Below are positions 41,139-51,969 of a stretch of 64,000 bases of DNA, piece after piece. Below the pieces are notes generated by a model. It had not been told where the DNA came from. It was given only the letters and a program-made list of their open reading frames with translations, and made no database searches. The stretch spans positions 10,140 through 74,139 of the forward strand of contig CABJCJ010000012.1 in assembly GCA_902364065.1 (NCBI GenBank), given 5' to 3'. The first letter of the stretch is position 1; the number at the start of each line of letters is the position of its first letter. The translations under genes and the position numbers were made by a program. The DNA is from Veillonellaceae bacterium SB90 (GTDB taxonomy: Bacteria > Bacillota > Negativicutes > Selenomonadales > Selenomonadaceae).

Positions 41139-42443
41139 TTGCAGAAACGTCCCATCGGTGTCACGGAAAAGCTTCCGCTCATGGAAACCGTCCCGCTTTC
41201 GCTGCAGCATCTCTTCGCCATGTTCGGCTCGACCGTACTCGTGCCGATCCTCTTCAAGGTCAATCCGGCCACGGTGCTCTTGTTCAACGGCATCGGCACA
41301 ATCCTCTACCTCGTGCTCTGCAAAGGCAAGATCCCGGCCTACCTCGGCTCGAGCTTCGCGTTTCTCTCGCCGGTCTTCCTCGTGCTCGCGCAGTACAGCT
41401 ACGAAGCGGCGCTCGGCGGCTTCATCTGCGTCGGCGTCGTCTTCTGTCTCGTAGGCCTGCTCATTCGTGCGGTCGGCACGGGCTGGATCGATGTGATCTT
41501 CCCGCCGGCCTCGATGGGCGCGATTGTCGCGGTCATCGGCCTCGAGCTCATGCCGACGGCCGCCGGCATGGCGGGCCTTACGGGCGACAAGGCCGACACG
41601 ACGACGATTTTCGTCTCCCTCATGACACTGGCCATCACGATCTTCGCGTCGGTGGCCTTCAAGGGCTTCCTCTCCATCATCCCGATCCTCATCGGCGTCG
41701 TCAGCGGCTACATCATCGCAGCCGTCTGCGGCCTCGTCAACTGGGAAATGGTCGAGAGCGCCCCATGGTTTGCACTGCCGACGTTCTACACGCCGACCTT
41801 TGATATGGGCGCCATCCTCATCATCCTGCCGGCCTCGCTCGTCGTCATCGTCGAGCACATCGGCCATCTCATCGTCACGGGCAACATCGTCGGCAGCGAC
41901 CTCACGAAAGACCCGGGCCTCGACCGCTCCATTTTCGGCAACGGCCTCTCGACGATCATCTCGGGCTTCTTCGGCTCGACGCCGAACACGACGTACGGTG
42001 AGAACATCGGCGTGCTCGCCATCACGAAGGTCTTCTCGACCTGGGTCATCGGCGGCGCGGCTGTCTTTGCCATCATCCTCTCCTGCTTCGGCAAGCTCGC
42101 GGCTCTCATCCAGAGCATCCCGACGCCCGTCATGGGCGGCGTGTCGATGCTGCTCTTCGGCGTCATCGCGGCCTCGGGCATCCGCATCCTCGTCGAGGCC
42201 AAGGTCGACTACAACGATCCGATGAACCTCTTGCTGACTTCCATCGTCATGGGCATCGGCGTCTCAACGGCCAGCCTGACGATCGGCACGGTCAGCCTCA
42301 AGGGCATGTCGCTCGCGACGATCGTCGCCATCGTGCTGTCGCTCGCCTTCCGCCTCATCTCGTTCCTGCGCGGCGACGAAAAGCGCGTGCTGCCGGGCAC
42401 GGAAGACGAGGCTGCGGGCATCTCGCAGGAGCCGAAGGCATGA
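41139..42443 (+). CDS. uraA: Uracil permease (NCS2 family)
   Basis: The 434-residue membrane protein has about 14 helices and NCS2 features: QHLFAMFGSTVLVPILFKVNP, GLELMPTAAG and VIVEHIGHLIVTGNI with the substrate-binding Glu, then GNGLSTIISGFFGSTPNTTYGENIG. It imports uracil with H+. The start codon is TTG at 41139-41141, nine bases after AAAGGAG. It is followed with a four-base overlap by a pseudouridine synthase gene. Confidence 0.92.
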   Translation: MQKRPIGVTEKLPLMETVPLSLQHLFAMFGSTVLVPILFKVNPATVLLFNGIGTILYLVLCKGKIPAYLGSSFAFLSPVFLVLAQYSYEAALGGFICVGVVFCLVGLLIRAVGTGWIDVIFPPASMGAIVAVIGLELMPTAAGMAGLTGDKADTTTIFVSLMTLAITIFASVAFKGFLSIIPILIGVVSGYIIAAVCGLVNWEMVESAPWFALPTFYTPTFDMGAILIILPASLVVIVEHIGHLIVTGNIVGSDLTKDPGLDRSIFGNGLSTIISGFFGSTPNTTYGENIGVLAITKVFSTWVIGGAAVFAIILSCFGKLAALIQSIPTPVMGGVSMLLFGVIAASGIRILVEAKVDYNDPMNLLLTSIVMGIGVSTASLTIGTVSLKGMSLATIVAIVLSLAFRLISFLRGDEKRVLPGTEDEAAGISQEPKA

Positions 42444-43327
42444 CCAGCTGGCAGGTGAAGCTTCCCGAAGGCGAAATCTGGCCGGCCAGACAGTACCTCC
42501 GCCAGGTGCTCGGCATCTCGGGGACGATCTGGAAGCGCATCAAGCATTCGGGGACGTTCACGCACAACGGCGTGCCCGCCAACGCCACGCGCACGCAGGT
42601 CAGGAATGGCGATACGATCGCCTACGACATCCTGCGGCCGAGTGACATCGAGCCAGAGGACCTGCCGCTTGATATCCGCTACGAGGATGATTTCCTCGTC
42701 ATCGTCAACAAACCCGCGGGACAGCTCGTGCATCCGACGACGAAGGAAGCGCACGGCACGCTCGGCAACGCCCTGCTCGCCTGGTATGCGCGCCATGGCG
42801 AGCATCATGCCTTCCACCCCGTACACCGCCTTGACCGCGATACTTCAGGCCTCGTGCTCATCGCGAAAGAACCGCAGGTGCAGTATCAGCTCACGACGGG
42901 CCGCGACGGCAAAAAAGCCTTCACGCGCGAATACCTCGCCCTGATTGAAGGCACGCTGACGCCTGCATCCGGCCTCATCGACGCGCCGATTGCGCGCGCG
43001 CTGCCGAGCATCATCCTGCGCAAGGTCGCACCGCCGCCAGAGGGCAAGGAAGCGCGCACGCATTATGAGACGGTCAGGACGAACGGGAAACTCTCGCTCC
43101 TGCATCTCGTACTCGACACGGGCCGCACGCATCAGATCCGCGTGCACCTCGCGCACCTCGGGCATCCGCTCCTCGGCGACGACCTCTACGGAGGCTCATG
43201 CACGCTGCTTTCCCGGCAGGCCCTTCATGCCTGGCGATTGTCCTTCCGGCACCCCATGACACACGAATTTGTCGTTGTCACCGCACCGCTGCCATCCGAT
43301 ATGCAGCGGATTGCCGCGGATTTTTGA
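42440..43327 (+). CDS. RluA-family pseudouridine synthase
   Basis: The 295-residue protein has an N-terminal S4-like segment and the RluA catalytic motif HRLDRDTSGLVLIAK with the catalytic aspartate, then GRTHQIRVHLAHLGHPLLGD. It converts specific uridines in 23S rRNA or tRNA; which one cannot be told. The ATG overlaps the uraA stop (ATGA), a coupling of uracil uptake with RNA uridine modification that may be simple cotranscription. Confidence 0.88.
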   Translation: MTSWQVKLPEGEIWPARQYLRQVLGISGTIWKRIKHSGTFTHNGVPANATRTQVRNGDTIAYDILRPSDIEPEDLPLDIRYEDDFLVIVNKPAGQLVHPTTKEAHGTLGNALLAWYARHGEHHAFHPVHRLDRDTSGLVLIAKEPQVQYQLTTGRDGKKAFTREYLALIEGTLTPASGLIDAPIARALPSIILRKVAPPPEGKEARTHYETVRTNGKLSLLHLVLDTGRTHQIRVHLAHLGHPLLGDDLYGGSCTLLSRQALHAWRLSFRHPMTHEFVVVTAPLPSDMQRIAADF

Positions 43328-43420
43328 CCAAGCACGCGATAGTTTCTATTATTTGCGCGCGAATGAGAAGATTTTCCGAAAAAATGGCGTTTCGCTATAC
43401 ACCGGCCGTCTTTTCTATGC

Positions 43421-43460
43421 TATAATGAAGTCAGTTCATAGTGTGTTTGTGAACATACAC
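43421..43460 (+). promoter_or_regulatory. fba promoter -10 and downstream dyad
   Basis: TATAAT at 43421-43426 lacks a good -35. It is followed by an inverted repeat GTTCA-N11-TGAAC beginning near 43434, close to the transcription start. AGGGGG precedes the fba ATG. Confidence 0.45.
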
Positions 43461-43482
43461 AACTTTTAGGGGGTAATGAAAA

Positions 43483-44481
43483 ATGCCATTAGTTGGAACG
43501 AAAGAAATGTTCAAGAAGGCTTATGAGGGCGGTTTCGCCATCGGTGCTTTCAACATCAACAACATGGAGATTGTACAGGGTATCACGGAAGCAGCTGCAG
43601 AGCTGAACTCCCCGGTTATCCTCCAGGCTTCCGCCGGCGCTCGCAAATATGCCAAGGGCCCGTATCTCCGTCACCTCGTACAGGCTGCCCTTGAGGTCAA
43701 CGATATTCCTATCGCTCTGCACCTCGATCATGGTCCGGATTTCGAGACTTGCAAAGCCTGCATCGATGATGGCTTCACGTCCGTCATGTTCGATGGTTCC
43801 AAGTATGAATTCAAAGAGAACATCAAGCGCACGCAGGAAGTTGTCGCTTATGCTCATGAGCACAACGTCGTCGTCGAGGCTGAGCTCGGTAAGCTCGCCG
43901 GCATCGAGGATGATGTAAATGTTGCTGCTCACGAGGCAGCTTACACGCAGCCGGAAGAGGTTGAGGAATTCGTTCGTGAGACGGGCGTTGACTCCCTCGC
44001 CATCGCTATCGGCACGAGCCATGGCGCATTCAAGTTCAAACCGGAACAGTGCACGCGCAACGCTGACGGCGTTCTCGTACCGCCTGAGCTGCGTTTCGAT
44101 ATCCTCGCTGAGATCGAGAAGAAGATCCCTGAGTTCCCGATCGTTCTCCATGGCGCTTCCTCCGTTATTCCGAAGTACGTCAAGATCATCAACGAGAACG
44201 GCGGCAAGCTCGACGATGCTGTCGGCATCCCGGAGGATCAGCTCCGCAAGGCTGCTAAATCCGCTGTCTGCAAGATCAACATCGACTCCGATCTGCGCCT
44301 CGCTATGACGGCTGGTATCCGCCAGCACTTCTTCGCTCATCCGGAGCACTTTGATCCGCGTCAGTATTGCGCTGATGGCCGCAACTACATCAAAGAGCTC
44401 GTTGAGCACAAGATCAAGGACGTTCTCGGTTCCGACAACAGCGCTGCTGGCATCATGGAGCTTGTCAACGCCAACAAGTAA
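43483..44481 (+). CDS. fba: Class II fructose-bisphosphate aldolase
   Basis: The 332-residue enzyme has the class II zinc ligands in ALHLDHGPD (H80, D82 and H83 region), the VEAELGKLAG segment, GTSHGAFKF and HGASSVIP. It splits fructose-1,6-bisphosphate in glycolysis. Codon use differs from the neighbours: many GCT, GTT and CGT codons in a GC-rich genome, as expected of a highly expressed gene. It is monocistronic with a strong terminator. Confidence 0.95.
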   Translation: MPLVGTKEMFKKAYEGGFAIGAFNINNMEIVQGITEAAAELNSPVILQASAGARKYAKGPYLRHLVQAALEVNDIPIALHLDHGPDFETCKACIDDGFTSVMFDGSKYEFKENIKRTQEVVAYAHEHNVVVEAELGKLAGIEDDVNVAAHEAAYTQPEEVEEFVRETGVDSLAIAIGTSHGAFKFKPEQCTRNADGVLVPPELRFDILAEIEKKIPEFPIVLHGASSVIPKYVKIINENGGKLDDAVGIPEDQLRKAAKSAVCKINIDSDLRLAMTAGIRQHFFAHPEHFDPRQYCADGRNYIKELVEHKIKDVLGSDNSAAGIMELVNANK

Positions 44482-44518
44482 TCTTCGGATTACCAAAGCT
44501 GCATAAGAGCAAAAAAGA

Positions 44519-44546
44519 GACTGTGTTTCGGCACAGTCTTTTTTTT
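44519..44546 (+). terminator. fba terminator
   Basis: GACTGTG (44519-44525), TTTCGG loop, CACAGTC (44532-44538), then eight T. Confidence 0.93.
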
Positions 44547-44567
44547 GCGTGATCCTTTCATTATTAT

Positions 44568-44612
44568 AAAAAGCGTCCCGCAAATTGGATTGCATCTCCA
44601 ATCTGCGGGACG
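44568..44612 (-). terminator. Terminator of the pyr operon
   Basis: CGTCCCGCAAATTGGAT and ATCCAATCTGCGGGACG-type arms (44574-44612, one mismatch) form a long stem; on the minus strand CTTTTTA follows. Confidence 0.88.
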
Positions 44613-44642
44613 TTTCAATATATAATCCGCTTTCGCCTGGAA

Positions 44643-45227
44643 TTACTTCTTGCCGGTGCTGCCTCTCTTGGTCATCGGGATGCCTTGCTTGCAGAGCGGG
44701 CACTCCTCGGGCTTGTACGTCTCGACCTCAAGATGCAGCAGAGCCGTGCACGGTACCTCACCGAAGTTGACCTTGCCGCCGCTGCGGTCGACGAGCATAC
44801 TGACGGCTACGGGGATGCCGCCGTTCTCCTTGACGACGTCGATGACTTCCTTGATGGAACCGCCCGTCGTGACGATGTCCTCGACGATCAGGCAGCGCTC
44901 ACCCGGATGCAGGTGGAAGCCGCGGCGGAACGTCATCTTGCCGTTGACGCGTTCCGTGAAGATGGCGCGCGTGCCAAGGGCCTTGCCCGTCTCATGGGCG
45001 AGCAGGATGCCGCCGGTCATCGGGCCAACGACCGTCTCGATATTGGCGTCCTTGAATTTCTCGGCCATGGCCTCGCAGAGCTGCTGCGTGTATTTGGGAT
45101 GCTGCAGCACATTGAATTTCTCAACGTAATGCGGGCTGTGGAGTCCCGAGGTCAGCAGGAAATGGCCATCCATGATGGCATTCGTCTTGACCAGGAGATC
45201 CTTTACTTCTTGTTCCGTCATTGTCAT
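44643..45227 (-). CDS. pyrE: Orotate phosphoribosyltransferase
   Basis: The 194-residue protein has the PRPP-binding motif CLIVEDIVTTGGSIKE and FLLTSGLHSPHYVEK near the N-terminus. It joins orotate to PRPP to give OMP. The C-terminus adds a zinc-like CPLCKQGIP segment. The start overlaps the pyrF stop by four bases. Last gene of the operon. Confidence 0.94.
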   Translation of the reverse strand: MTMTEQEVKDLLVKTNAIMDGHFLLTSGLHSPHYVEKFNVLQHPKYTQQLCEAMAEKFKDANIETVVGPMTGGILLAHETGKALGTRAIFTERVNGKMTFRRGFHLHPGERCLIVEDIVTTGGSIKEVIDVVKENGGIPVAVSMLVDRSGGKVNFGEVPCTALLHLEVETYKPEECPLCKQGIPMTKRGSTGKK

Positions 45228-45949
45228 GGTTTTACTGTCTCCATTTCTTTCAAGATTGCCTCTGCTGCCGCCCTGGGGTCTTCGGCGGCGCGAATCGGCC
45301 GGCCGATGACGAGGTGGCTCGCGCCATTTCGAAGTGCTGCCGCCGGCGTCGCAATGCGGCTCTGGTCATTCACGGCCGAGCCTGCAGGGCGCACGCCCGG
45401 CGTCACGATCAGGAAGTCCTCTCCGCAGGCCTCACGGATGAGTGCGGCTTCCTGCGGCGAGGCGACAACGCCGTCGAGGCCCGCCGCTTTCGCGAGCTTC
45501 GCGAGGCGCACGACCGCATCCTTGATGGGCAGCGTCTGGCCGACACCGTCCCAGTCTTCCTGATTGATGCTCGTGAGCACCGTGATGGCGATAAGCTTCG
45601 GGCAGGGAATCCCCTGCTCCGCCGCTGCCGCATGCAGGCGGTCGGCAGCCGTCTTCATCATCGTGTAGCCGCCGCTCGCATGGACATTGAGGATATCGGC
45701 ACCGAGGTTCATGAGAGAGCAGAGCCCTCCGGCCACGGTATTCGGGATATCGTGGAGCTTGAGATCGAGGAAGACATGCTTGCCCTCTTCGCGCAGCCAG
45801 GTCACGACCTCGCCGCCGACGCTGTAGAAGAGCTCCATGCCGACTTTATAGTATGAAACGCTGTCGCCGAGTTTCGCTACGAGTGCCTTCACATCCTCCA
45901 TGGTGTGAAAATCGAGCGCGACGATCAGGCGGTCATCTGCTGCTGCCAT
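45224..45949 (-). CDS. pyrF: Orotidine-5'-phosphate decarboxylase
   Basis: The 241-residue TIM-barrel enzyme has the catalytic LDLKLHDIPNTV motif (Asp/Lys/Asp) and the phosphate-binding GASHLVIGRPI near the end. It makes UMP from OMP. The ATG directly follows the pyrD stop. Confidence 0.94.
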   Translation of the reverse strand: MAAADDRLIVALDFHTMEDVKALVAKLGDSVSYYKVGMELFYSVGGEVVTWLREEGKHVFLDLKLHDIPNTVAGGLCSLMNLGADILNVHASGGYTMMKTAADRLHAAAAEQGIPCPKLIAITVLTSINQEDWDGVGQTLPIKDAVVRLAKLAKAAGLDGVVASPQEAALIREACGEDFLIVTPGVRPAGSAVNDQSRIATPAAALRNGASHLVIGRPIRAAEDPRAAAEAILKEMETVKP

Positions 45950-46882
45950 TCAGCGGCCCCCTTTCAAAAAGCCAGGATTGGCTTTGCCGATGAGCTCATC
46001 GATGCTCTTGAGCCCATGATTCTCCAAGTATGCGGCCAGACCGTCACAGATCTCCATCGTGATGGCAGGGTCCGTAAAATTGGCCGTGCCGACGGCTACG
46101 GCGCTGGCGCCGGCGAGGAAGAACTCGACGGCGTCCTCGGCACTCGCGATGCCGCCCATGCCGATGATTGGGATGCGTACGGCCTGCGCGACCTGCCAGA
46201 CCATGCGCACGGCCACCGGCTTGACGCAGGGGCCAGAAAGGCCGCCCGTGACGTTGCCGAGCACCGGCTGGCAGCGCTCGATGTCGATCTGCATGCCGAG
46301 CAGCGTGTTGATGAGCGAGATGGCATCTGCCCCCGCCTTCTCAACGGCCCGGGCCATGGCGACGACATCCGTCACGTTCGGCGAGAGCTTGAGGATGACC
46401 GGCTTGCCGGTGCTGGCCTTGGCCGACCGCACGACGGCCGAAGCCGCCGCGGGATCCGTGCCGAAGACGATGCCGCCTTCCTTGACATTCGGGCAGGACA
46501 CGTTGAGCTCAATCGCGGCCACGCCCGGCACATCGAGCAGGCGCGCAAGCTCCCCGTACTCCTCCACCGTGCTGCCCGAGATATTGACGATGACATTCAT
46601 GCCATACGCGGCAATGCGCGGCAGGGTTTCGTTGAGGAAGGTCGCAACGCCCGGATTCTCGAGGCCGATGCAGTTGAGCATGCCCTGCGGCGTTTCCGTG
46701 ATGCGCACGCCGTCGTTGCCGCGGCGCGGCTTCAGCGTCGTGCCCTTGACCATGACGCCGCCGAGGCGCGAGAGGTCGACGAAATCCGCGAATTCCTCGC
46801 CGAAGCCGAAGGTACCCGAGGCTGTCAGGACCGGGGTCTTCATCTCGATGCCCAAGAGGGTTGTATGCAGGCTTTCATCCAT
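45950..46882 (-). CDS. pyrD: Dihydroorotate dehydrogenase class 1B, catalytic subunit
   Basis: The 310-residue FMN TIM barrel has NVSCPNV with the catalytic cysteine typical of class 1 enzymes, [16 protein letters not shown] and [22 protein letters not shown]. Class 1B assignment rests on the adjacent pyrK. It oxidises dihydroorotate to orotate with NAD+ via PyrK. The start overlaps the pyrK stop by one base (TAATG). Confidence 0.94.
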   Translation of the reverse strand: MDESLHTTLLGIEMKTPVLTASGTFGFGEEFADFVDLSRLGGVMVKGTTLKPRRGNDGVRITETPQGMLNCIGLENPGVATFLNETLPRIAAYGMNVIVNISGSTVEEYGELARLLDVPGVAAIELNVSCPNVKEGGIVFGTDPAAASAVVRSAKASTGKPVILKLSPNVTDVVAMARAVEKAGADAISLINTLLGMQIDIERCQPVLGNVTGGLSGPCVKPVAVRMVWQVAQAVRIPIIGMGGIASAEDAVEFFLAGASAVAVGTANFTDPAITMEICDGLAAYLENHGLKSIDELIGKANPGFLKGGR

Positions 46883-47649
46883 TACAGGAACACCTCCTCT
46901 GCCGGGAAGACCGGACCGTCCTTGCAGACCTTCTTGCGCTTGCCTTCCGTCGTGTCAATCGAGCAGGACAGGCAGGCGCCGAGGCCGCAGGCCATGCGCT
47001 TTTCGAGCGATACCTCACACGGGATGCCGTGCTCGCGGGCGATGCGCGCAATACCGCGCATCATGACGTCAGGCCCGCAGACGATGATGGCATCGTATTT
47101 ATGGTCCTCGAGGATCTTGGGCAGGTACTCCGTCGTGAAGCCCTTGAAGCCCAGCGAGCCGTCGTCCGTGGAGATGAACACCTCGCCGCAGAGCTCGTCA
47201 AAGAGATCTTTCCAGAAGACTTCTTCCTCGGAGCGGCCGCCGATGAGCACATCGCCTTTCTTCTGCATGGCTGCCGCGTAGTACAGGAGCGGCGAAAGTC
47301 CCATGCCGCCGCCGACGATCAGCGGATGTTCGTAGTCCATGTGGAAGCCGTGGCCGAGCGGACCGAGGATGTTGACGACTTCACCGGGCATCAGGGCCGC
47401 GAGGGCTTTCGTGCCCTTGCCCACGACGCGGTAGATGAAGGCCACGCTGCCCTTCTTGCGGTCAACGGCAGCCACGCCGACGGGCCGGCGCAGGATGAAT
47501 TCCCCGAGGGGGATGCGGAGCTGGACGAACTGCCCGGGCTCCGCAGCCTGTGCGACATCCGGTGCCTCGACGACCAGGAAGAACACGCGGGGCGCGAGTT
47601 CCTGCTGGGCGAGAATCTTGGCATCTCGAAGCATCTTAGGCAAGGTCAT
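46882..47649 (-). CDS. pyrK: Dihydroorotate dehydrogenase electron-transfer subunit
   Basis: The FAD/[2Fe-2S] protein has a ferredoxin-reductase-like barrel ([19 protein letters not shown]), [11 protein letters not shown] and the cysteine motif [22 protein letters not shown] for the iron-sulfur cluster. It passes electrons from PyrD to NAD+. Several starts are possible: 47664, 47649 (chosen) or 47634, the last just after the carB stop. All but 47634 overlap the end of carB. Confidence 0.92.
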   Translation of the reverse strand: MTLPKMLRDAKILAQQELAPRVFFLVVEAPDVAQAAEPGQFVQLRIPLGEFILRRPVGVAAVDRKKGSVAFIYRVVGKGTKALAALMPGEVVNILGPLGHGFHMDYEHPLIVGGGMGLSPLLYYAAAMQKKGDVLIGGRSEEEVFWKDLFDELCGEVFISTDDGSLGFKGFTTEYLPKILEDHKYDAIIVCGPDVMMRGIARIAREHGIPCEVSLEKRMACGLGACLSCSIDTTEGKRKKVCKDGPVFPAEEVFL

Positions 47650-50600
47650 CACCACCGCCCACATAATCCTGGATGGCCAGCGAGTAAACGAGACGACGCT
47701 CGCGCATGAAGGTCAGCACGCGCAGGACTTCCCAGGCCGTATCGAGCGAGGTCAGGCAGGCGATGCCATGCTCAACCGTCGCGCGGCGGATGCGGAAGCC
47801 GTCCTTGGCGGAATGCTTGCCCTGCGTCAGCGTGTTGATGACCATGTTGATCTTGCCGTTCTTGATCATCTGGATGATGTCGGAGCTGCGCTCATGCACC
47901 TTGCCGACGACCTCGGCATCGATGCCCATGGACTGGATGGCTTTCGCCGTGCCTTCCGTGGCGACGATCTCGAAGCCGAGCTCAGAGAAGGCTTTGGCAA
48001 GCTGCTTCATCTCTTCCTTGTCCTTGTCGGCAACCGTGAAGAGGATGCAGCCCTTCGTCGGCACATTGATGCCCGAGCCGATGATGGCCTTGTAGAGCGC
48101 GCGGGCATAGTGATAATCGATGCCCATGACCTCGCCCGTCGACTTCATCTCCGGTCCGAGTGCGATATCGACATCCGTCATCTTCGCAAACGAGAAGACC
48201 GGTGCCTTGACGGCGACGTACGGCTTCGGCGGCACAAGGCCGGAGTGATAGCCGAGCTCCTTGAGCGTGTGCCCCATGGCGATGCGCGTCGCAATGCCCA
48301 CCATGTCGACATTCGTGACCTTCGAGAGGAACGGCACCGTGCGCGACGAACGCGGGTTGACCTCGATGATGTAGACCTCGCCGTCGACGACGACGAACTG
48401 GATATTGAGGAGGCCCTTGACATGGAGTGCCACGGCCAGGCGCTTCGTGTAATCGATGATCGTGTAGATGACCTTCGAGGACAGCGTCTGCGGTGGATAG
48501 ACGGCGATGGAGTCGCCCGAATGGACGCCCGCGCGCTCGACGTGTTCCATGATGCCCGGGATGACGACATCGACGCCATCGGAGATGCCATCGACCTCGA
48601 CCTCCGTGCCCTGCATGTAGCGGTCGACGAGGACCGGATGATCCGGCGTGACCTTGACGGCGCGGCTCATGTAGTCGCGCAGCTCTGCCTCGTTGTAGAC
48701 GATTTCCATGGCGCGGCCGCCGAGCACGTACGACGGGCGAACCATGACCGGATAGCCGATCTTGGCAGCACCCGTGACGGCTTCATCGAGATTCGTGACG
48801 CTGATGCCCTGCGGACGCGGGATGTGCGTCTGCGTGAGGACTTCGTCGAAGCGCTCGCGGTCCTCGGCGCGGTCGATATCATCGACGGACGTGCCGAATA
48901 CCTTGACGCCGGCCTTCTGCAGGGACGCGGCGAGGTTGATGGCCGTCTGGCCGCCGAACTGGACGATGACGCCCTCCGGCTTCTCCTTGTCGATGATGTT
49001 GAGCACATCTTCCGTCGTCAGCGGCTCGAAGTAGAGGCGGTCGGAAATATCGAAGTCGGTCGATACCGTCTCCGGGTTGTTGTTGATGATGATGGCTTCG
49101 ATGCCCATCTCGCGCAGTGCCCAGACGGAATGAACCGAGCAGTAGTCGAACTCGACACCCTGGCCGATGCGGATCGGGCCGGAGCCGAGCACGATGACCT
49201 TGCGCGCATTAGATACGCGGACTTCATCTTCCTCGGCGCGGAACGTCGAATAGTAGTACGGCGTCGCCGCCTCGAACTCAGCAGCACACGTATCAACCAT
49301 CTTATAGGAAGGCAGGATGTTCATCGTCTTGCGCATCGTGCGGACGGCATCCTCCGTCTTGCCCGTGATCTCCGCAATCGAGTGGTCAGCGAGGCCGACG
49401 TTCTTGGCCGCGAGCATGAGCTTCGGCGTCAGAGCATCCTTGTCCTTCGCAAGCTCCACCTCGATGTCCGTGATGTTCTTGAGCTTGTTGATGAACCATT
49501 TATCAATCTTCGTGATGTCATGGATCTCATCGACCGTGGCCGCGCCGCGGCGCAGGGCCTCGGCGATGACGAAGATGCGTTCATCGTTGATGCGCTCGAG
49601 GTTCTTCTTGACACGCGCATCGTCCCACTCGTCCATCTTGTCCATGTGCAGGCGGTTGACGCCGATCTCGAGCGAACGGGCGGCCTTGAGGATGGCACCC
49701 TCGAAGCTGCGGTCGATGCTCATGACCTCGCCCGTCGCCTTCATCTGCGTGCCGAGCGTGTGGTCCGCATAGACAAATTTATCGAACGGCCAGCGCGGGA
49801 ACTTGACGACGCAGTAGTCGAGCGCCGGCTCGAAGCAGGCCTTCGTCTTCTGCGTGACGGCGTTCGTGATTTCATCAAGCGTATAGCCGATGGCGATCTT
49901 CGCGGAAACCTTGGCAATCGGATAGCCCGTTGCCTTCGACGCAAGCGCCGAGGAACGGCTGACGCGCGGGTTGACCTCGATGACGTAGTAGCGGTTGCTG
50001 TTCGGGTCGAGCGCGTACTGCGCGTTGCAGCCGCCCTCGATGCCGAGCTCGCGGATGATGCGAAGAGATGCACTGCGCAGCATCTGATACTCGTGATCCG
50101 TCAGCGTCTGCGACGGCGCCACGACGATGGAATCGCCCGTATGGACGCCGACCGGGTCGAAGTTTTCCATGTTGCAGACGGTGATGCAGTTGTCATTGCC
50201 GTCGCGCATGACCTCGTACTCGATTTCCTTCCAGCCGGCCACGCTGCGCTCGATGAGGACCTGGCCGATCATCGAATACGTCAGGCCCTTGATGACGATC
50301 TCGACGAGCTCTTCTTCATTCTCGGCGATGCCGCCGCCCGTGCCGCCCATCGTGTAGGCCGGGCGGACGATGACCGGATAGCCGATGGAGTTCGCGAATT
50401 CGACAGCCGACGTCACATCCTCGACGATCGTGCTCTCGGGGATCGGTTCGCCGAGCTTCTGCATCGTTTCCTTGAAGAGCTCGCGGTCCTCGGCCTTCTC
50501 GATGGCCTTGAGCGGCGTGCCGAGGAGCTCGACGTTGTATTTTTCAAGCACACCCTTCTCGGAGAGCTGCACGGCAAGGTTGAGTCCCGCCTGGCCGCCG

Positions 50601-50869
50601 AGCGTGGCGAGGAGGCCGTCCGGGCGCTCCTTGGCGATGATTTCCTCGAGGAATTCCACCGTCAGGGGCTCGATGTAGACGCGGTCTGCGATGTGCGTAT
50701 CCGTCATGATGGTCGCCGGGTTCGAATTGACGAGGACGACCTCAAGACCTTCTTCCTTGAGGGCACGGCAGGCCTGGGAGCCGGCGTAGTCGAATTCTGC
50801 CGCCTGGCCGATGATGATGGGGCCTGAGCCGATGACCATTACTTTCTTGAGATTCTCTTTCTTTGGCAC
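47636..50869 (-). CDS. carB: Carbamoyl-phosphate synthase large subunit
   Basis: The 1077-residue protein has two ATP-grasp halves, each with GSGPIxIGQ and GGTGGG/GGRAM segments, and a C-terminal methylglyoxal-synthase-like allosteric domain (from about 935, with [18 protein letters not shown]). It makes carbamoyl phosphate from glutamine-derived ammonia, bicarbonate and 2 ATP. It starts three bases after the carA stop. Since no separate arginine genes are seen here, whether this enzyme also serves arginine synthesis is unknown. Confidence 0.96.
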   Translation of the reverse strand: MPKKENLKKVMVIGSGPIIIGQAAEFDYAGSQACRALKEEGLEVVLVNSNPATIMTDTHIADRVYIEPLTVEFLEEIIAKERPDGLLATLGGQAGLNLAVQLSEKGVLEKYNVELLGTPLKAIEKAEDRELFKETMQKLGEPIPESTIVEDVTSAVEFANSIGYPVIVRPAYTMGGTGGGIAENEEELVEIVIKGLTYSMIGQVLIERSVAGWKEIEYEVMRDGNDNCITVCNMENFDPVGVHTGDSIVVAPSQTLTDHEYQMLRSASLRIIRELGIEGGCNAQYALDPNSNRYYVIEVNPRVSRSSALASKATGYPIAKVSAKIAIGYTLDEITNAVTQKTKACFEPALDYCVVKFPRWPFDKFVYADHTLGTQMKATGEVMSIDRSFEGAILKAARSLEIGVNRLHMDKMDEWDDARVKKNLERINDERIFVIAEALRRGAATVDEIHDITKIDKWFINKLKNITDIEVELAKDKDALTPKLMLAAKNVGLADHSIAEITGKTEDAVRTMRKTMNILPSYKMVDTCAAEFEAATPYYYSTFRAEEDEVRVSNARKVIVLGSGPIRIGQGVEFDYCSVHSVWALREMGIEAIIINNNPETVSTDFDISDRLYFEPLTTEDVLNIIDKEKPEGVIVQFGGQTAINLAASLQKAGVKVFGTSVDDIDRAEDRERFDEVLTQTHIPRPQGISVTNLDEAVTGAAKIGYPVMVRPSYVLGGRAMEIVYNEAELRDYMSRAVKVTPDHPVLVDRYMQGTEVEVDGISDGVDVVIPGIMEHVERAGVHSGDSIAVYPPQTLSSKVIYTIIDYTKRLAVALHVKGLLNIQFVVVDGEVYIIEVNPRSSRTVPFLSKVTNVDMVGIATRIAMGHTLKELGYHSGLVPPKPYVAVKAPVFSFAKMTDVDIALGPEMKSTGEVMGIDYHYARALYKAIIGSGINVPTKGCILFTVADKDKEEMKQLAKAFSELGFEIVATEGTAKAIQSMGIDAEVVGKVHERSSDIIQMIKNGKINMVINTLTQGKHSAKDGFRIRRATVEHGIACLTSLDTAWEVLRVLTFMRERRLVYSLAIQDYVGGGDDLA

Positions 50870-50872
50870 GAG

Positions 50873-51946
50873 TTATTCCCCTTTCTTCAGCATTGCCCAG
50901 AATTCGTCGAACAAATACATATTGTCGTCCGGGCCAGGTGCAGCCTCCGGATGGTACTGCACGGAGAAGATCGGCAGCTCGGTGTGGCGCATGCCCTCGA
51001 CGGTGCCGTCGTTGACATTGATGTGCGTGACCTCGAGCGGCAGACCCTTGAGGGATTCCTCGTCGACGGCAAAGCCGTGGTTCTGCGAGGAAATCTGGAC
51101 TTTGCCCGTGCGCAGGTCCTTGACCGGCTGATTCGTGCCGCGATGGCCGAACTTGAGCTTGTACGTCTTCGCGCCCATCGCGCGTGCGAGCAGCTGATGG
51201 CCGAGGCAGATGCCGAAAATCGGTTTCTTGCCGATGAGCTTCTTGACTTCCTCGACGATCTCCGGCACATCAGCCGGGTCGCCGGGACCGTTTGAAAGGA
51301 AGATGCCGTCCGGATTCAGCGCGAGGATATCCTCGGCCTTCGTGTGTGCCGGCACGACCGTGAGCTTGATGCCCATATCGTGCATGGATTTCAGGATGTT
51401 GAGCTTGACGCCGAAATCCATTGCGACGACGAACGGCGCATCCTCTTTCTCGCTGTCCATCGTGTAAGCCTCAGGCGTCGTGACTTCCATGACGACATCC
51501 TTCTTGATGGGCACGGCGAAGAGCTCGTCGATTTCCGTCTGTGCGGCATCCTCGGGGACGATGATGCCCTTCATGGTGCCGGCGTTGCGGATTTTGCGCG
51601 TGACGGCACGCGTATCGACGTTGTAGAGGCACGGCACGCCCTGCTTCGTCAGGAAATCCGCCAGGCTCATCTCGTAATGCCAGTTGCTGCCATGCTCGCA
51701 GAGCTCGCCGATAACGAAGCCGTTGACGAAGGACTTGCGGGACTGCATGAAGATATCCGCAATGCCGTAGTTGCCGACGAGCGGATACGTCAGCGTCAGG
51801 ATCTGGCGGCAGTACGAGGGGTCCGTCAGGCTTTCCTGATAGCCCACCATACCCGTGTTGAAGACAACCTCACCCGTCGCCTTGATATTGTTCAATAATT
51901 CGCCATGGAACACGCTGCCGTCTTCCAGGATCAGTTTACCTTTCAC
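50873..51946 (-). CDS. carA: Carbamoyl-phosphate synthase small subunit
   Basis: The 357-residue protein has the N-terminal CarA domain and a class I glutamine amidotransferase domain with the nucleophile in GICLGHQLLA and the His/Glu pair in YHPEAAPGP. It supplies ammonia to CarB. It lies 23 bases after pyrC. Confidence 0.95.
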   Translation of the reverse strand: MKGKLILEDGSVFHGELLNNIKATGEVVFNTGMVGYQESLTDPSYCRQILTLTYPLVGNYGIADIFMQSRKSFVNGFVIGELCEHGSNWHYEMSLADFLTKQGVPCLYNVDTRAVTRKIRNAGTMKGIIVPEDAAQTEIDELFAVPIKKDVVMEVTTPEAYTMDSEKEDAPFVVAMDFGVKLNILKSMHDMGIKLTVVPAHTKAEDILALNPDGIFLSNGPGDPADVPEIVEEVKKLIGKKPIFGICLGHQLLARAMGAKTYKLKFGHRGTNQPVKDLRTGKVQISSQNHGFAVDEESLKGLPLEVTHINVNDGTVEGMRHTELPIFSVQYHPEAAPGPDDNMYLFDEFWAMLKKGE

Positions 51947-51969
51947 TCAAATACACCTCACTGTAGAGC

